Origin: Peterkaempfera podocarpi
GTDB lineage: Bacteria > Actinomycetota > Actinomycetes > Streptomycetales > Streptomycetaceae
Length of the DNA stretch: 64,000 bases
Direction: 5' to 3'
NCBI RefSeq assembly: GCF_042466665.1
Contig: NZ_CP162102.1
Location: forward strand, 62,001 to 126,000
Shown: piece by piece, positions 55,535 through 64,000 of the stretch
How positions within the stretch are numbered: position 1 is the stretch's first letter
Layout: the number at the start of each line of letters is the position of its first letter
Position numbers and translations under genes: made by a program
The notes under the pieces: model-generated
Database searches by the model: none
What the model saw: only the letters and a program-made list of their open reading frames with translations
Told to the model about the DNA's origin: nothing

Positions 55535-57545
55535 TCAGATTTCGATGTGCGAGCCCATGATGACGGTGCGGTCGCGCGGCAGGCCGAAGTACTCGGCGGC
55601 GTCAGCCGTGATGTAGGAGGTGGCGATGAACAGCCGTTTGCGCCAGGGTGCCATCGTCGGCGCCTTCCCGCGCCGGATCTCGATCTTCGACAGGAAGTAG
55701 GACACCGCATCGATCCGCAGCTCCCCCTCGATTTGGGACGGATCGAGCATCGCCAGCGCACTCGGCACATCCGGCGTCTCCATGTATCCGAACCGGGCAG
55801 TGACGTGGATGATCCCGTCGTTGGCGTAGCCGAGGTCGTCGACGACGATCCGCTGGTCGGCCATGACGCGTGGCACGGGCTCGATCTCGAGGGACAGGAT
55901 CACGACCAGGTCGTGCCGCACATGGTTGTGCTCGACATTGGCCCGCATGGCGAGCGGAACGGTCTGCTTGCCCCGGTTGAGGAAGACGGCTGCACCGGGA
56001 ACCTGGAGCACCGACACCTTCCTGTTGTGGAGCTGGTCGACGAATTCGCGCAGCGGTCCTTCCCACCGTGCCCGTTCAGCGGTGACGAGGGCGCGGCCGC
56101 GCTGCCAGGTCGTCATCACGGTGAACGCGGCAATGCCGATCAGCAGCGGAAGCCATGCACCATGGACGAGCTTGGTCAGGTTGGCTGCCACAAACAGCAG
56201 GTCCACCAGGAGCAGCACGGTCGCACCGACGGCGAGCAACGACACAGAGGTGCCCCACTTCGTACGGGCGACGTAGAAGAACAGCAGGGTGGTGATGGTG
56301 ATGGTGCCGGTGACCGCCATGCCGAATGCGAAGGCCAGCGCCGTGGAGCTGCGGAAGGCGAAGACCAGGGTGAGGACCGAGACCATCAGCACCCAGTTGA
56401 TCCAGGGGACGTAGATCTGACCGATGGTGGACTCGGAGGTGTGTGCGATCCGCAGACGTGGCAGGTAGCCGAGCTGGGCGGCCTGGGAGGCGACCGAGTA
56501 CACCGGTGATCACCGCCTGGGAGGCGATCACCGTCGCGGCCGTGGCGAGCAGCACCATCGGCAGCCGCCCCCAGGCGGGCACCAGCAGGAAGAACGGGCT
56601 GCTGATGTTGTGCGCATCGGCGAGGATCAGCGCGCCCTGGCCGAGGTAACTCAGCATGCAGGCGGGGAAGACGATGGCCAGCCAGGCCCGGGTGATCGAC
56701 CGACGGCCGAAGTGCCCCATGTCGGCATAGAGCGCCTCGGCGCCGGTGACCGCGAGCACGACCGCGGCCAGAGCGAAGAATGCGGTGCCGAAGTGGCCGA
56801 CCAGAAAGCCCACGGCATAGGTCGGCGACAGCGCCCTGAGGATCGCGGGGTGGCCGACGATGCTGACGACACCGCATGCGCCGATGACTACGAACCATAC
56901 GACCATCACCGGCCCGAACATCCGGCCCACCGCTGCGGTGCCCCTGCGCTGCACCAGGAACAGCATCAGGATGATCACAGCGGTGACCGGCACGACCGCA
57001 CTCGCCAGCGACGGCTGGACCACCTTGAGCCCCTCGACCGCGGACAGCACCGAGATCGCCGGTGTGATCATGCTGTCGCCGAAGAACAGCGACGCGCCGA
57101 AGATGCCCAGTGCAGCCAGGACGACGGCGGCCCGCCGGCCCGGCCGTGAGCTCGGCCGTTGCAGCAAGGTGATCAGCGCCATGATGCCGCCCTCGCCGTC
57201 GTTGTCGGCCCGCATCGCCAGCAGCACATAGGTGACCAGGACGATGATCACCACCGACCAGAACACCAGCGACACCACGCCGTACACGTTCTCCGCGGTG
57301 ACCGGCACGGGATGCGGGTCGCCCGGGTTGAACAGGGTCTGGAGCGTGTACAGCGGGCTCGTCCCGAGGTCACCGAAGACCACCCCCAGCGCACCCACCA
57401 CCACCGCGAGGCGCACCGTGTCATGTGCGCTCGCGTGCTCGCTTCCCGGTGCCTGTGACGCAGCCCCACCGTCCGGCGCAGCCCCGCTCCCACGATCTCC
57501 ATGGCGATCCTCCTCCCGGGCTGCTGTGCCGCACGCCTTGTGCAC
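55535..57545 (-). pseudogene. kup: Kup-type K+ uptake permease, interrupted by a 2-base frameshift
   Basis: Two frames join into one Kup/HAK/KT protein. The 5' frame gives LGVVFGDLGTSPLYTLQTLF, FFGDSMITPAISVLSAVEGL and VTGAEALYADMGHFGRR, ending at ATVIASQAVITG. The 3' frame resumes YSVASQAAQLGYLPRLRIAH and runs through PWINWVLMVSVLTLVFAF to the C-terminal domain ending at 55535. At the junction (about 56503-56508) GGTGTAC stands where GGTGTGTAC is expected, a loss of one GT unit. A start at GTG 57545 or 57416 is possible; the only ATG with a good GGAGGAGG site (57507) is out of frame. It is either a true mutation or a sequencing error. Confidence 0.85.
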
Positions 57546-57864
57546 TGAGGCGGACGCATACCCACCACAGGGCCCGGCCCATCGGGAAGTGGTGCCACGC
57601 CCCACGAACGGCGTCCCCGCGCTCCCGCCGAGCCGCAGCATCGGCGCGGCGGCTCGCCGCAAGCGCCGGCTTCCACGGTGCCCGCACCCGAGCGACCGTT
57701 CGCCCACCGGACTCCGGGGCCGACCGGCGGCCCGGACCGGGACTGTCACGATGCTGGTGGACGCCACTCGTTCGGCGTTGGCGTTGATCTTGCTTGATGA
57801 TGTGGGCCGATCGGCTCACGACCGTGCGCGGGACAGGCGTCCGTCGAAGGCGTCGCAGCGGACG
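57546..57864. other. Intergenic region
   Basis: About 320 bp between kup and the VOC-family gene hold no recognisable gene, repeat or clear hairpin. The kup promoter should lie here. Confidence 0.4.
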
Positions 57865-58458
57865 TCAGGACGTGACGTGGAACTCGTTCCCGCCGGCGTC
57901 GAGGAACTCGCCGGGTTCCCCATCGCACTGGGTGATCTCCAGGCGCAGCCGGTTCCGCCCCGTCTTCGGCGCCGCAGGCGGCCCCATCACCAACGACACC
58001 GTACTGTTGCGCCTCTGGCGCAGCCGAACGCCCCAGTCGTGGTGTTCGACCGCGTACCTGCCGGCATGGGACTGCCAGAAGGCCGACTGCGCACAGCGGT
58101 CCTCCTCGGCGACGTCGAGGCAGATCGCGACGAGGCCGGAGTCGGCGAGCACCCCGGGGTGACCGGGACGCAGCACGCAGAACTCATTGCCCTCCGGATC
58201 TGCCAGCACGTCCCACGGGACGTCCCCCTGGCCGATGTCGACCCGCGCCGCACCGAGTGCGAGCAGGCGCGCCACCTCGGCCTCCCAGTCCGGTCCCCCG
58301 GCCAAGTCCAAATGGAGTCGGTTCTTGTGCGCAGCCTTCGGCTCCACGGCCGACACGAACCGCAGCCGCAGGCCGCCCGTACGGCCCCGCGTCGCGCTCA
58401 GCCAGAAGTGATCCATGCGCGCGACGTCCATCGCGTCGATCACGATCCCGGTCAGCAT
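57865..58458 (-). CDS. VOC-family (glyoxalase-like) protein
   Basis: A 197-residue protein of two glyoxalase-like halves. It starts LTGIVIDAMDVARMDHFWL, then NRLHLDLAGGPDWEAEVARL, DVLADPEGNEFCVLRPG in the first half and LVAICLDVAEED, NRLRLEITQCDGEP and LDAGGNEFHVTS in the second. The DPEGNEF motif with its metal-ligand Glu is typical. These proteins bind a metal and catalyse isomerisation, dioxygenation or antibiotic sequestration; the substrate is unknown. It is monocistronic. Confidence 0.85.
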   Translation of the reverse strand: MLTGIVIDAMDVARMDHFWLSATRGRTGGLRLRFVSAVEPKAAHKNRLHLDLAGGPDWEAEVARLLALGAARVDIGQGDVPWDVLADPEGNEFCVLRPGHPGVLADSGLVAICLDVAEEDRCAQSAFWQSHAGRYAVEHHDWGVRLRQRRNSTVSLVMGPPAAPKTGRNRLRLEITQCDGEPGEFLDAGGNEFHVTS

Positions 58459-58703
58459 TCTGTTCCCCCGAGCAGTCGGTCACATTGCCTGCTGATTGTC
58501 GCTGCGGCCGCCGGTGTCAGTGCTGCGGACCCAGGCCGGACTCCAGGATCCTCCCGACCAGGTCACCGACTCGCCTGTGCACCCCGGATGCGTGCCCGTC
58601 AGGACACCGTGCGGGTCTCCTGGTTCCCACCACGGCCCCGAGCAGGCGGTGAACCGGGTGATGAGCGCAGGATCCGCAGGTCAAGGCAGTCTGAAGCGAT
58701 CAG

Positions 58704-59408
58704 TCAGTGCTGGTCGCGGGCGGCGAGTCGTTTGGTGATCTCGGCCTTGACCGTCTTATGCAGCTCGCCTGACGCGAAGCCGAGGCTCCGCAGGATCTGC
58801 GCGGCGGGGCTCTCCTCGACGCGGATCAGGCCCAGCAGCATGTGCTCCGTGCCGACCCAGTCGTGGCCGAGGTCGGCCGACGCGCGGCGTGCCTGATCAA
58901 TGGCCTCCTTGCTCTCCGGCCGGAACGCGATGTGCCCCCGCAGCGCCTTCTCCCCCGCCGGCGGCAGCGCCTCCTCGATCGCGTCACGGATGTGTTGCTC
59001 CGACTCGGTTTTCGCCACCAGCACCTCGTAGGCCAGGCCCCTCGGTTCGCCGAGGAGGCCGAGCAGGAGGTGCTGGGTGCCGATGAAGTCGTGCCTGTAC
59101 GTTCGGGCGGCCTCCTGCGCGAGCACGATGCTGTGCCGGTTCAGGTTGGTGAACCGCTCGAACACGTTGGGCGTGTGGCGTTGCTGGGCGGCCTGCTTGG
59201 ACACCCCGATGGCGTCGCCGATCTCGGTCCATGAAGCGCCGGTCTGCTTGGCCTTGCTGACGTAGTGGTCGATGAGCTGGTCACCGAGGTCGGACAGGGT
59301 CTGGGCACGCAGTCTCGCCTCGCTGATGCGGGCCAGTTCGTTGGCTTCGGGGAGCTCCTCGTCGAGACGGGCGATCAGGTCGGCGAGGCTGATGTCGAGT
59401 GGACTCAT
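58704..59408 (-). CDS. Clp N-terminal domain protein fused to an HTH
   Basis: A 234-residue protein. Residues about 57-77 form an HTH (GASWTEIGDAIGVSKQAAQQR). Two Clp_N repeats follow: ERFTNLNRHSIVLAQEAART and DFIGTQHLLLGLLGEPRGLA, then AIDQARRASADLGHDWVG and TEHMLLGLIRVEESPAAQIL. No ATPase modules are present, so it cannot be a full Clp unfoldase. It may be a DNA-binding regulator whose Clp_N part senses substrates or adaptors. Its start codon abuts two identical palindromes and a leaderless-type promoter, so it is probably autoregulated. Confidence 0.9.
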   Translation of the reverse strand: MSPLDISLADLIARLDEELPEANELARISEARLRAQTLSDLGDQLIDHYVSKAKQTGASWTEIGDAIGVSKQAAQQRHTPNVFERFTNLNRHSIVLAQEAARTYRHDFIGTQHLLLGLLGEPRGLAYEVLVAKTESEQHIRDAIEEALPPAGEKALRGHIAFRPESKEAIDQARRASADLGHDWVGTEHMLLGLIRVEESPAAQILRSLGFASGELHKTVKAEITKRLAARDQH

Positions 59409-59409
59409 G

Positions 59410-59456
59410 CGTCAATCGTAAGTTGACGATCCATCATCGTCAACATGCAATTGACG
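59410..59456 (-). promoter_or_regulatory. Leaderless promoter overlapped by two CGTCAA-N7-TTGACG operators
   Basis: The palindrome CGTCAA-N7-TTGACG occurs twice, at 59410-59428 and 59438-59456. On the reverse strand, TTGACG (59438-59443) and TACGAT (59415-59420) form a -35/-10 pair spaced exactly 17 bp. The -10 ends 6 bases before the ATG of the Clp_N/HTH gene, so the transcript would be leaderless. One operator covers the -10 and start, the other the -35, ideal for repression. Confidence 0.8.
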
Positions 59457-59756
59457 ATTGCTGTGAGTGTGCTCTCGCGGTCTCGTGCGATGGCCCAGCG
59501 CGGCAGCCGGGCCCGATCGCGACCCAGCAGAGCACTCCGGAGTTGCGTTGTGGAGCTCGGCAGTCGGGTGCCGACCCGACACGATGCGCCGTCCGCCTGC
59601 CGGCCTGAAGCCCGGTGATCTGCGGAAACATCTTCACCGAGATGCTGTGCCAGCCCTGCCCGGCGGCGAGCTGAGTACGCATACTCATGCGTGGCCCGGC
59701 ACGCGGCGGCATGCTGGACACCGTGCCCGACGCACTGACGAGAGCCGGGAGGCGTC
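59457..59756. other. Intergenic region upstream of the small membrane protein
   Basis: No gene is supported. A small dyad GAGTA-N4-TACTC lies at 59673-59686 and may mark the promoter of the downstream pair. GGGAGG precedes the ATG at 59757. Confidence 0.4.
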
Positions 59757-59975
59757 ATGTCCGACCCCCTGCGGCCGCCGCGGAGCTCCGACTCCCGGCC
59801 GATGCGAGGTTATTCCAGCGATCCGGGCAACCGGGCCCGGGTACGGCCGGCGCGGTCCGGGTGGGCGGTGTTCGGCATCGTCCTGGCTGTGGTGTCCGCG
59901 CTGGCCGGATTGGCGGTCGTCGGTGCTGTGGTCCTGCTGTTCGTGGGCATGAGCCACTACGGGTCGAACAAGTGA
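59757..59975 (+). CDS. Small single-span membrane protein
   Basis: A 72-residue protein with a polar, Arg/Pro/Ser-rich N-terminal half and one transmembrane segment (WAVFGIVLAVVSALAGLAVV and GAVVLLFVG, residues about 36-64), ending HYGSNK. GGGAGG lies upstream of the ATG. Its stop overlaps the GTG of the UbiA-like gene (GTGA), so the two are coupled. The function is unknown. Confidence 0.75.
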   Translation: MSDPLRPPRSSDSRPMRGYSSDPGNRARVRPARSGWAVFGIVLAVVSALAGLAVVGAVVLLFVGMSHYGSNK

Positions 59976-61057
59976 GGCCGCCCGCAGGACAGGTGGCTCA
60001 CGACACCCGGCTGAGCCAGTTGACGACCCGTCTGCGGCTGCTCACAGCGCTGAGCAGGCCACCGGTCTTCGTGTTGCTCGCCGTCTACACCGCGCTCGGA
60101 CTGGCCGGAGCCGGGCACGCGAACGACCACCTGCTGCTGGCTCGCGCCCTGCTGCCCGTTGCCGCGTTCCTGATGTTCTCCGCGGCGGTCAACGACCTCG
60201 CCGACGAACGGATCGACCGGGTGAACCTGCCCGGCGATCCGAGCCGGCCGCTGGTCAGCGCGGGCGCCCTGCGCAGTGAGATGACGGTGGTCGCGCTGGT
60301 CTGCGCAGCCGTCACCGTGGCCGGCGGGTTCCTGCTGGGTCCGGGGCCCGGCCTGGTCGTCACGGCGGGGCTCTGCATCAGCGCAGGCTACTCCCTTCAA
60401 CCGATCCGGCTCTCCGATCGTGGCGCAGTGGCAGCACTGATCCTGCCCGCCTGCTATGTCGCGGTCCCCTACCTGCTGGGACGGCTGGCCGCGGCACCTC
60501 TTCCACGCGGACATGGGCTTCTGCTGCCGTTCGGGCTCTACATCGGCTTCGTCGGACGGATCCTGCTCAAGGACTTCAGGGACGTGCGGGGCGACGCGCT
60601 CTTCGGCAAGCGCACCTTCCTGGTCCGCCACGGCCGGGTCTGGACCTGCCGGTTCAGTGCCATCTGCTGGACCGCGGGCTGCGCCCTGCTGGTCGGCGGT
60701 GCGCCCTCGCCGACGCCCAGCCTGCTGGCGGTGTCCGCCGGGCAGCTCGCGACAGTCCTCTGGCTGCTCCACCGTCTCGCCGCTGAGACGCACCCCCGCC
60801 GTGAGGCGTTGCTGATCACCGGCACAGCGATCACCGGACGCGGGATGCTGCTGGCGCTGTTGGCACATGAGTCGATGCAGCCGATGCACTGGGCACCGTG
60901 GGCACAGAGCGCGATGCTCGGCGCGCTGCTGGCGCTGACGCTCGGGCAGGTACGGATGATGCTTCGCCACGGCCCGAGGGCACGGCTCTCACTGCCGGTG
61001 CATGCGCCCGAACCGGCACTGGAGCGCCACGCACAGCCCGCCGATGCGGGCGCCTGA
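59972..61057 (+). CDS. UbiA-family prenyltransferase
   Basis: A 361-residue protein with about nine hydrophobic segments and both aspartate-rich prenyl-diphosphate motifs: NDLADERID (74-82) and KDFRDVRGD (about 198-206). UbiA enzymes attach isoprenoid chains to aromatic or other acceptors in the membrane. The C-terminal tail after the last helix is polar (HAPEPALERHAQPADAGA). The acceptor cannot be told from context, since no quinone or aromatic pathway genes lie nearby. GTG start coupled to the small membrane protein. Confidence 0.87.
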   Translation: MRPPAGQVAHDTRLSQLTTRLRLLTALSRPPVFVLLAVYTALGLAGAGHANDHLLLARALLPVAAFLMFSAAVNDLADERIDRVNLPGDPSRPLVSAGALRSEMTVVALVCAAVTVAGGFLLGPGPGLVVTAGLCISAGYSLQPIRLSDRGAVAALILPACYVAVPYLLGRLAAAPLPRGHGLLLPFGLYIGFVGRILLKDFRDVRGDALFGKRTFLVRHGRVWTCRFSAICWTAGCALLVGGAPSPTPSLLAVSAGQLATVLWLLHRLAAETHPRREALLITGTAITGRGMLLALLAHESMQPMHWAPWAQSAMLGALLALTLGQVRMMLRHGPRARLSLPVHAPEPALERHAQPADAGA

Positions 61058-61375
61058 CCTCCGGTCCCGCTGCCCGCGACCCAGGACGCCGTTGCCGAGC
61101 GGCCCCGGCTGCAGTTGCACACGTTCGGGGGGACGTGTTCGGGTGCGCCGGCTGCGCGGCGGAGTCGTCCCATGTGCCCGTCCCACGGCTTCCCAGAACG
61201 TCCAGTGCCCCCTGCACAACGACCTCATCCCGCCCGGCACCGAGCGAGCACTCCCGGTGGCGGCACCGGCGACGCCGGGTGACGGTCGGCATGGATTTCC
61301 CCGGGTGGCCCTTCGGTCCGCCCGGGTGACGTCGAACCGACAGGTGACGTCGAACCGACAGGAGTCGGAGCGGTG
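61058..61375. other. Intergenic region with an 18-bp tandem duplication
   Basis: About 320 bp between convergent genes contain no recognisable gene. Near the right end an 18-bp unit is repeated in tandem. Confidence 0.45.
61325..61360. repeat. Perfect 18-bp tandem duplication
   Basis: GGTGACGTCGAACCGACA occurs twice without gap (61325-61342 and 61343-61360), just beyond the stop of the 226-residue hypothetical gene. Confidence 0.9.
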
Positions 61376-62056
61376 TCACTGCGTGCTGTCGTCCTCCGCG
61401 GAGAGCCGGCCCGGGTGATCGGGCACCCACCACGAAACCCCGGCGCCGCTGCGGAACACGTCAGCCGCCCACCCATCGAGATGGGCGGTCATCCGGGCCG
61501 GGTCCGCCTCCAGCAGACACCCGAGCGATGCCACCACGATGCGGGCCAGGGCCAGCAGCAACTCATGAGCGCGCCCGGCGTTCCCCGCGCCCACAAACCG
61601 GTCCCAGCGGCCGGCGAACCACTCGCCGTGTTCGGCGTCCAGCAGCACCTGCACGGACCGCGCACCTGCGGCTTCGAGGGCCCCCACCCCCAGCCACGTC
61701 AGCGCCAGCGCTGTCGGCTCGGCAGGACGAGGAATGTCGGCGAGGCGGGCGGCCTCCGCGGCGTCGGCGGCTTCCTGCCCGAGTTTCGCCTTGGCCGTGG
61801 CGATATCGCCTCCGCAGGTCTCCACCACCAGATACGCGGCTCGGCAGGCCAGCACCTCGGCCAGGACACGCATCGACCCGTCGCGCCCCTCGGCGTCGAG
61901 GCCGCTGAGCCAGCCCTCGAGATGGGCGACCGAGCGATGCCCGCGCTGCGGCAGATCGTCGGCCGTGGTCCTGATCAACCCGATGGCCACGAGCTCCACC
62001 TCGACCGGGTCCGCGAAGACCCGCTGCGGCCACAGCCGCGACCAACGCTGCCCCAT
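61376..62056 (-). CDS. Hypothetical protein
   Basis: A 226-residue, largely helical soluble protein. It starts MGQRWSRLWPQRVFADPVE and includes MRVLAEVLACRAAYLVVETC, PTALALTWLGVGALEAAG, DAEHGEWFAGRWDRFVGAGN and ADPARMTAHLDGWAADVFRS. I recognise no family. Gene-like composition and the absence of low-complexity sequence support it as real. It is convergent with the UbiA gene and has no obvious partner. Confidence 0.7.
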   Translation of the reverse strand: MGQRWSRLWPQRVFADPVEVELVAIGLIRTTADDLPQRGHRSVAHLEGWLSGLDAEGRDGSMRVLAEVLACRAAYLVVETCGGDIATAKAKLGQEAADAAEAARLADIPRPAEPTALALTWLGVGALEAAGARSVQVLLDAEHGEWFAGRWDRFVGAGNAGRAHELLLALARIVVASLGCLLEADPARMTAHLDGWAADVFRSGAGVSWWVPDHPGRLSAEDDSTQ

Positions 62057-62688
62057 GGCAACCCCTCGTCATCCGACGGCGCAGACTCGCACCGGCCCCT
62101 CGATCCCACCCGTATCCGCCCGAGGACGGTCGCCGGCCCGGGGCTCTGCACAGCCCGGAACAGCAGACCGCACGAGCCCGGCAGCTGACACCGCCATCTT
62201 GACATGCCCACGGGGTGATCAACCCCGTAGTGGGCCGGCAGGCTTCGCGCCGGATTCAGCATTGCGGGCCCTCCTTGAGCTTCGACACCAATCGGGCCGT
62301 CCGACCAGTGCATTCCTGGTGAACGTGGCAGGCAACGTCCGCCCGTCAGGGAGCGGCGCCATCGGGTCCCCCTGCCCGAGCGGAGCCGGGAGCTCAGGGG
62401 AGCGCGCTCCCCGGTCCGCAGTCCTCGCACTGGACATACGCGGGCTCCCGGCGAGCGGGGGTACCTCTGCTCGAAGAGCCGGGGCTGCCGGGCGTCGCGT
62501 CGGAGCGACCATTGCCTGTCGCGGCACCGGCTGGGCAGAAACCCCTGATCTGCGGAAATGCCATCCCAGGATGGCGCCCTCGAGCGCCCGGGACAGACCG
62601 CAACGACCGTCTGGCACGGAACCGGCCCGGCCGGAGATCGCTTGCCGGTGCGCAGACCAGGCTGTGTCGCCGCCTCCCCCGCGCGCTT
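62057..62688. other. Region without a recognisable gene
   Basis: About 630 bp with only Arg/Pro-rich shadow frames. The promoter of the hypothetical gene ending at 61376 should lie near 62060-62220. Confidence 0.4.
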
Positions 62689-62871
62689 TCAGCTCGGCTC
62701 GACGAGCGACACACGGTGCCGGCCTGTGTGCGCGCTCCGTACGAGGACCAGGACTTCATCCGCCTCGGTGAGTACGGAGCGAGTGGCTTCGTCGATGACC
62801 GCACCTCGGCGGTGTGCGGTGAGCCGATTCCCCACACCGCTGTCGTACACCAGAACAGAGAGGGACAGACG
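62689..62871 (-). pseudogene. Fragment of a MinD/ParA-like ATPase
   Basis: About 60 residues on the reverse strand read LSLSVLVYDSGVGNRLTAHR, GAVIDEATRSVLTEADEV and LVLVRSAHTGRHRVSLVEP, resembling the YDxxxG...A..AD..LLV segment after the Walker B strand in MinD-like ATPases. No Walker A lies upstream and the frame ends abruptly. It is probably a remnant. The rest of 62872-63016 shows only the AAGGAG site of the next gene. Confidence 0.4.
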
Positions 62872-63016
62872 TAACATCTCGTGATGAACCACCGTCCACT
62901 GCTGTCGGTCCTGCTTTTCTCTCGGCTTTTTGGGTGAGCACTTTGCCCGGACACGGTACGTCCGGCACTTCGCCGCCCCGTCGGTCGATGCCGACCTCGG
63001 CTCAAGGAGAGATCTC

Positions 63017-64000
63017 ATGCCCATGCCGCAATCCATGCGCGCGCTCGTAGCCGGAGAGGTTGGCGAGCCGGCCGATGTCCTGCGGCTGGAATCCCGGCCC
63101 GTTCCCACACCGGAAGCCGGCCAGGCGCTGATCCGCGTGAAGGCGACTCCGATTCACGCCAGCGATCTGCATGTGCTGCGTGGCCGCTACGGTTTCACCC
63201 CCGAGTTTCCCACCGTCGGGGGTCACATGGAATGCGTGGGCCGTATTGAGGCCCTGGGCTCGGACACCGAGGGACTCAAGATCGGCGAGCGCGTGGTGAC
63301 CGTTGCGGTCCCGGCGGTACCCGGGCCGCATGTGGCCGGCACCTGGCAGGAATACCTTGTTGCCGACACACGAAGGCTCCTGCCGGCCCCCGACAATCTG
63401 AGCGATTCCGACGCCTGCCAACTCGCCGTCAATCCGTTGACCGCGCTGCTACTGGTGACACGCGAACTCGACGTACAGCCGGGTGAATGGATGTTGCAGA
63501 CGGCCGCGGGCTCCACCGTCGGCCGGCTGGTCATTCAGCTGGCCAGGCATCTGGGCATTCGGACGATCAATGTCGTGCGGCGGCGCGATGCCGTTGCGGA
63601 GATCAAGGCGCTCGGCGGCGACGAGGTCATTTGCACCGAGGACGAGGACCTGGTGCGGCGGGTGGCCGAGATCGCAGGACCGGAAGGCGTGCGCAAGGCC
63701 ATCGACTGTGTGGCGGGCCATGTGGGTGCCCAGGTGTCCCAGGCGCTGGCTCCTGGAGGAGAGGTCATGGTCTACGGCGCACTCTCGACCCATCGGCAGA
63801 CCGACCCGGCAGCGCTGACGATTCCGTTGTCTGCGCGCTCGGTCATCTACGAGACCAAGGTCGTCCGCGGCTTCTGGCTGAACCGCTGGTTCGGCACTTC
63901 CTCAGCTGCGGATGCGCTGCGCGCGCTGTCCCAGGTCCGCGATCTCGTCGCGGATGAAGTGCTGAGCATCCCCGAAGGCCGGCCGTTCCCGCTCGAACGC
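63017..64000 (+). CDS. MDR-family zinc-type alcohol dehydrogenase-like oxidoreductase, 3' end outside window
   Basis: The frame runs from ATG 63017 (AAGGAG 7 bases upstream) to the window edge, 328 codons. A GroES-like domain (DVLRLESRPVPTPEAGQALI, IHASDLHVLRGRYG, GGHMECVGRIEALGS) is followed by a nucleotide-binding domain with WMLQTAAGSTVGRLVIQLAR and YGALSTHRQTDP. It resembles the trans-2-enoyl-CoA reductase/quinone reductase-like subgroup of MDR proteins (AAGSTVGRLVIQLA). NADPH-dependent reduction is expected. Missing C-terminus prevents closer assignment. Confidence 0.88.
   Translation, partial: MPMPQSMRALVAGEVGEPADVLRLESRPVPTPEAGQALIRVKATPIHASDLHVLRGRYGFTPEFPTVGGHMECVGRIEALGSDTEGLKIGERVVTVAVPAVPGPHVAGTWQEYLVADTRRLLPAPDNLSDSDACQLAVNPLTALLLVTRELDVQPGEWMLQTAAGSTVGRLVIQLARHLGIRTINVVRRRDAVAEIKALGGDEVICTEDEDLVRRVAEIAGPEGVRKAIDCVAGHVGAQVSQALAPGGEVMVYGALSTHRQTDPAALTIPLSARSVIYETKVVRGFWLNRWFGTSSAADALRALSQVRDLVADEVLSIPEGRPFPLER

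Noticed and set aside
57248..57507. Alternative kup start at the ATG with a strong GGAGGAGG site
   Set aside because: That ATG is out of frame with the Kup sequence; accepting it needs a second frameshift. Noted in the kup entry instead.
59467..59952. Forward open frame divergent from the Clp_N/HTH gene
   Set aside because: Composition is Arg/Pro/Ala shadow-like and the coupled small membrane protein and UbiA genes use other frames.

Overview
The window is high-GC (roughly 70% or more) DNA with GTG/ATG starts, frequent 4-base start/stop overlaps and strong GC3 bias. It carries Streptomyces-type families: an SAV_915-like protein, HxlR/MarR/WYL/GntR regulators, a Tat-exported glycoside hydrolase and an MptB-type mannosyltransferase. 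This suggests Streptomyces or a near relative (Streptomycetaceae). I see no rRNA or tRNA genes, CRISPR array or intact transposase. Several genes are truncated or frameshifted, as is common in an accessory or chromosome-arm region.

Layout. 0-9 kb: a partial conserved protein, a macrodomain hydrolase, a Zn-finger-like protein with an SGNH hydrolase, and an overlapping pair of membrane glycosyltransferases (MptB-like and GT87). 8.5-11.5 kb: two divergent regulator/enzyme pairs (MarR/MBL hydrolase, HxlR/quinone oxidoreductase). 12.2-16.2 kb: a tightly overlapping four-gene GMC oxidoreductase operon led by a FadR-type regulator. 16.4-33 kb: secreted and accessory proteins (small secreted protein, DHFR-like reductase, acetyltransferase, 1254-residue S8 protease, DinB, alpha/beta hydrolase with divergent WYL regulator, metallothionein-like protein, membrane-anchored GH5, GtrA), mixed with pseudogenes and a chimeric repeat. 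34-58 kb: a potassium-uptake island. 58.7-64 kb: a Clp_N/HTH protein with a clear operator pair, a UbiA prenyltransferase, a hypothetical protein and a partial MDR oxidoreductase.

The potassium island is the most striking region. It holds a short KdpD-like sensor and response regulator divergent from a small membrane ORF and kdpFABC, then a full-length KdpD and KdpE, an SAV_915-like gene and a second-copy lysA. These are followed by a second complete Kdp pump in the unusual order kdpF-kdpB-kdpC-kdpA. The second KdpC carries a roughly 115-residue insert with four cysteines, and the second KdpA differs in its second and third selectivity-filter motifs. A Kup-type K+ transporter follows, interrupted by a 2-base frameshift. 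The likely picture is one conventional Kdp pump and one divergent Kdp pump, each with its own two-component system nearby, with the constitutive-type Kup transporter damaged.

Other well-supported sequence signals are seven long inverted-repeat terminators, a double CGTCAA-N7-TTGACG operator over a leaderless promoter in front of the Clp_N/HTH gene, and a 72-bp promoter duplication fused exactly to a copy of the 3' end of the S8 protease gene.
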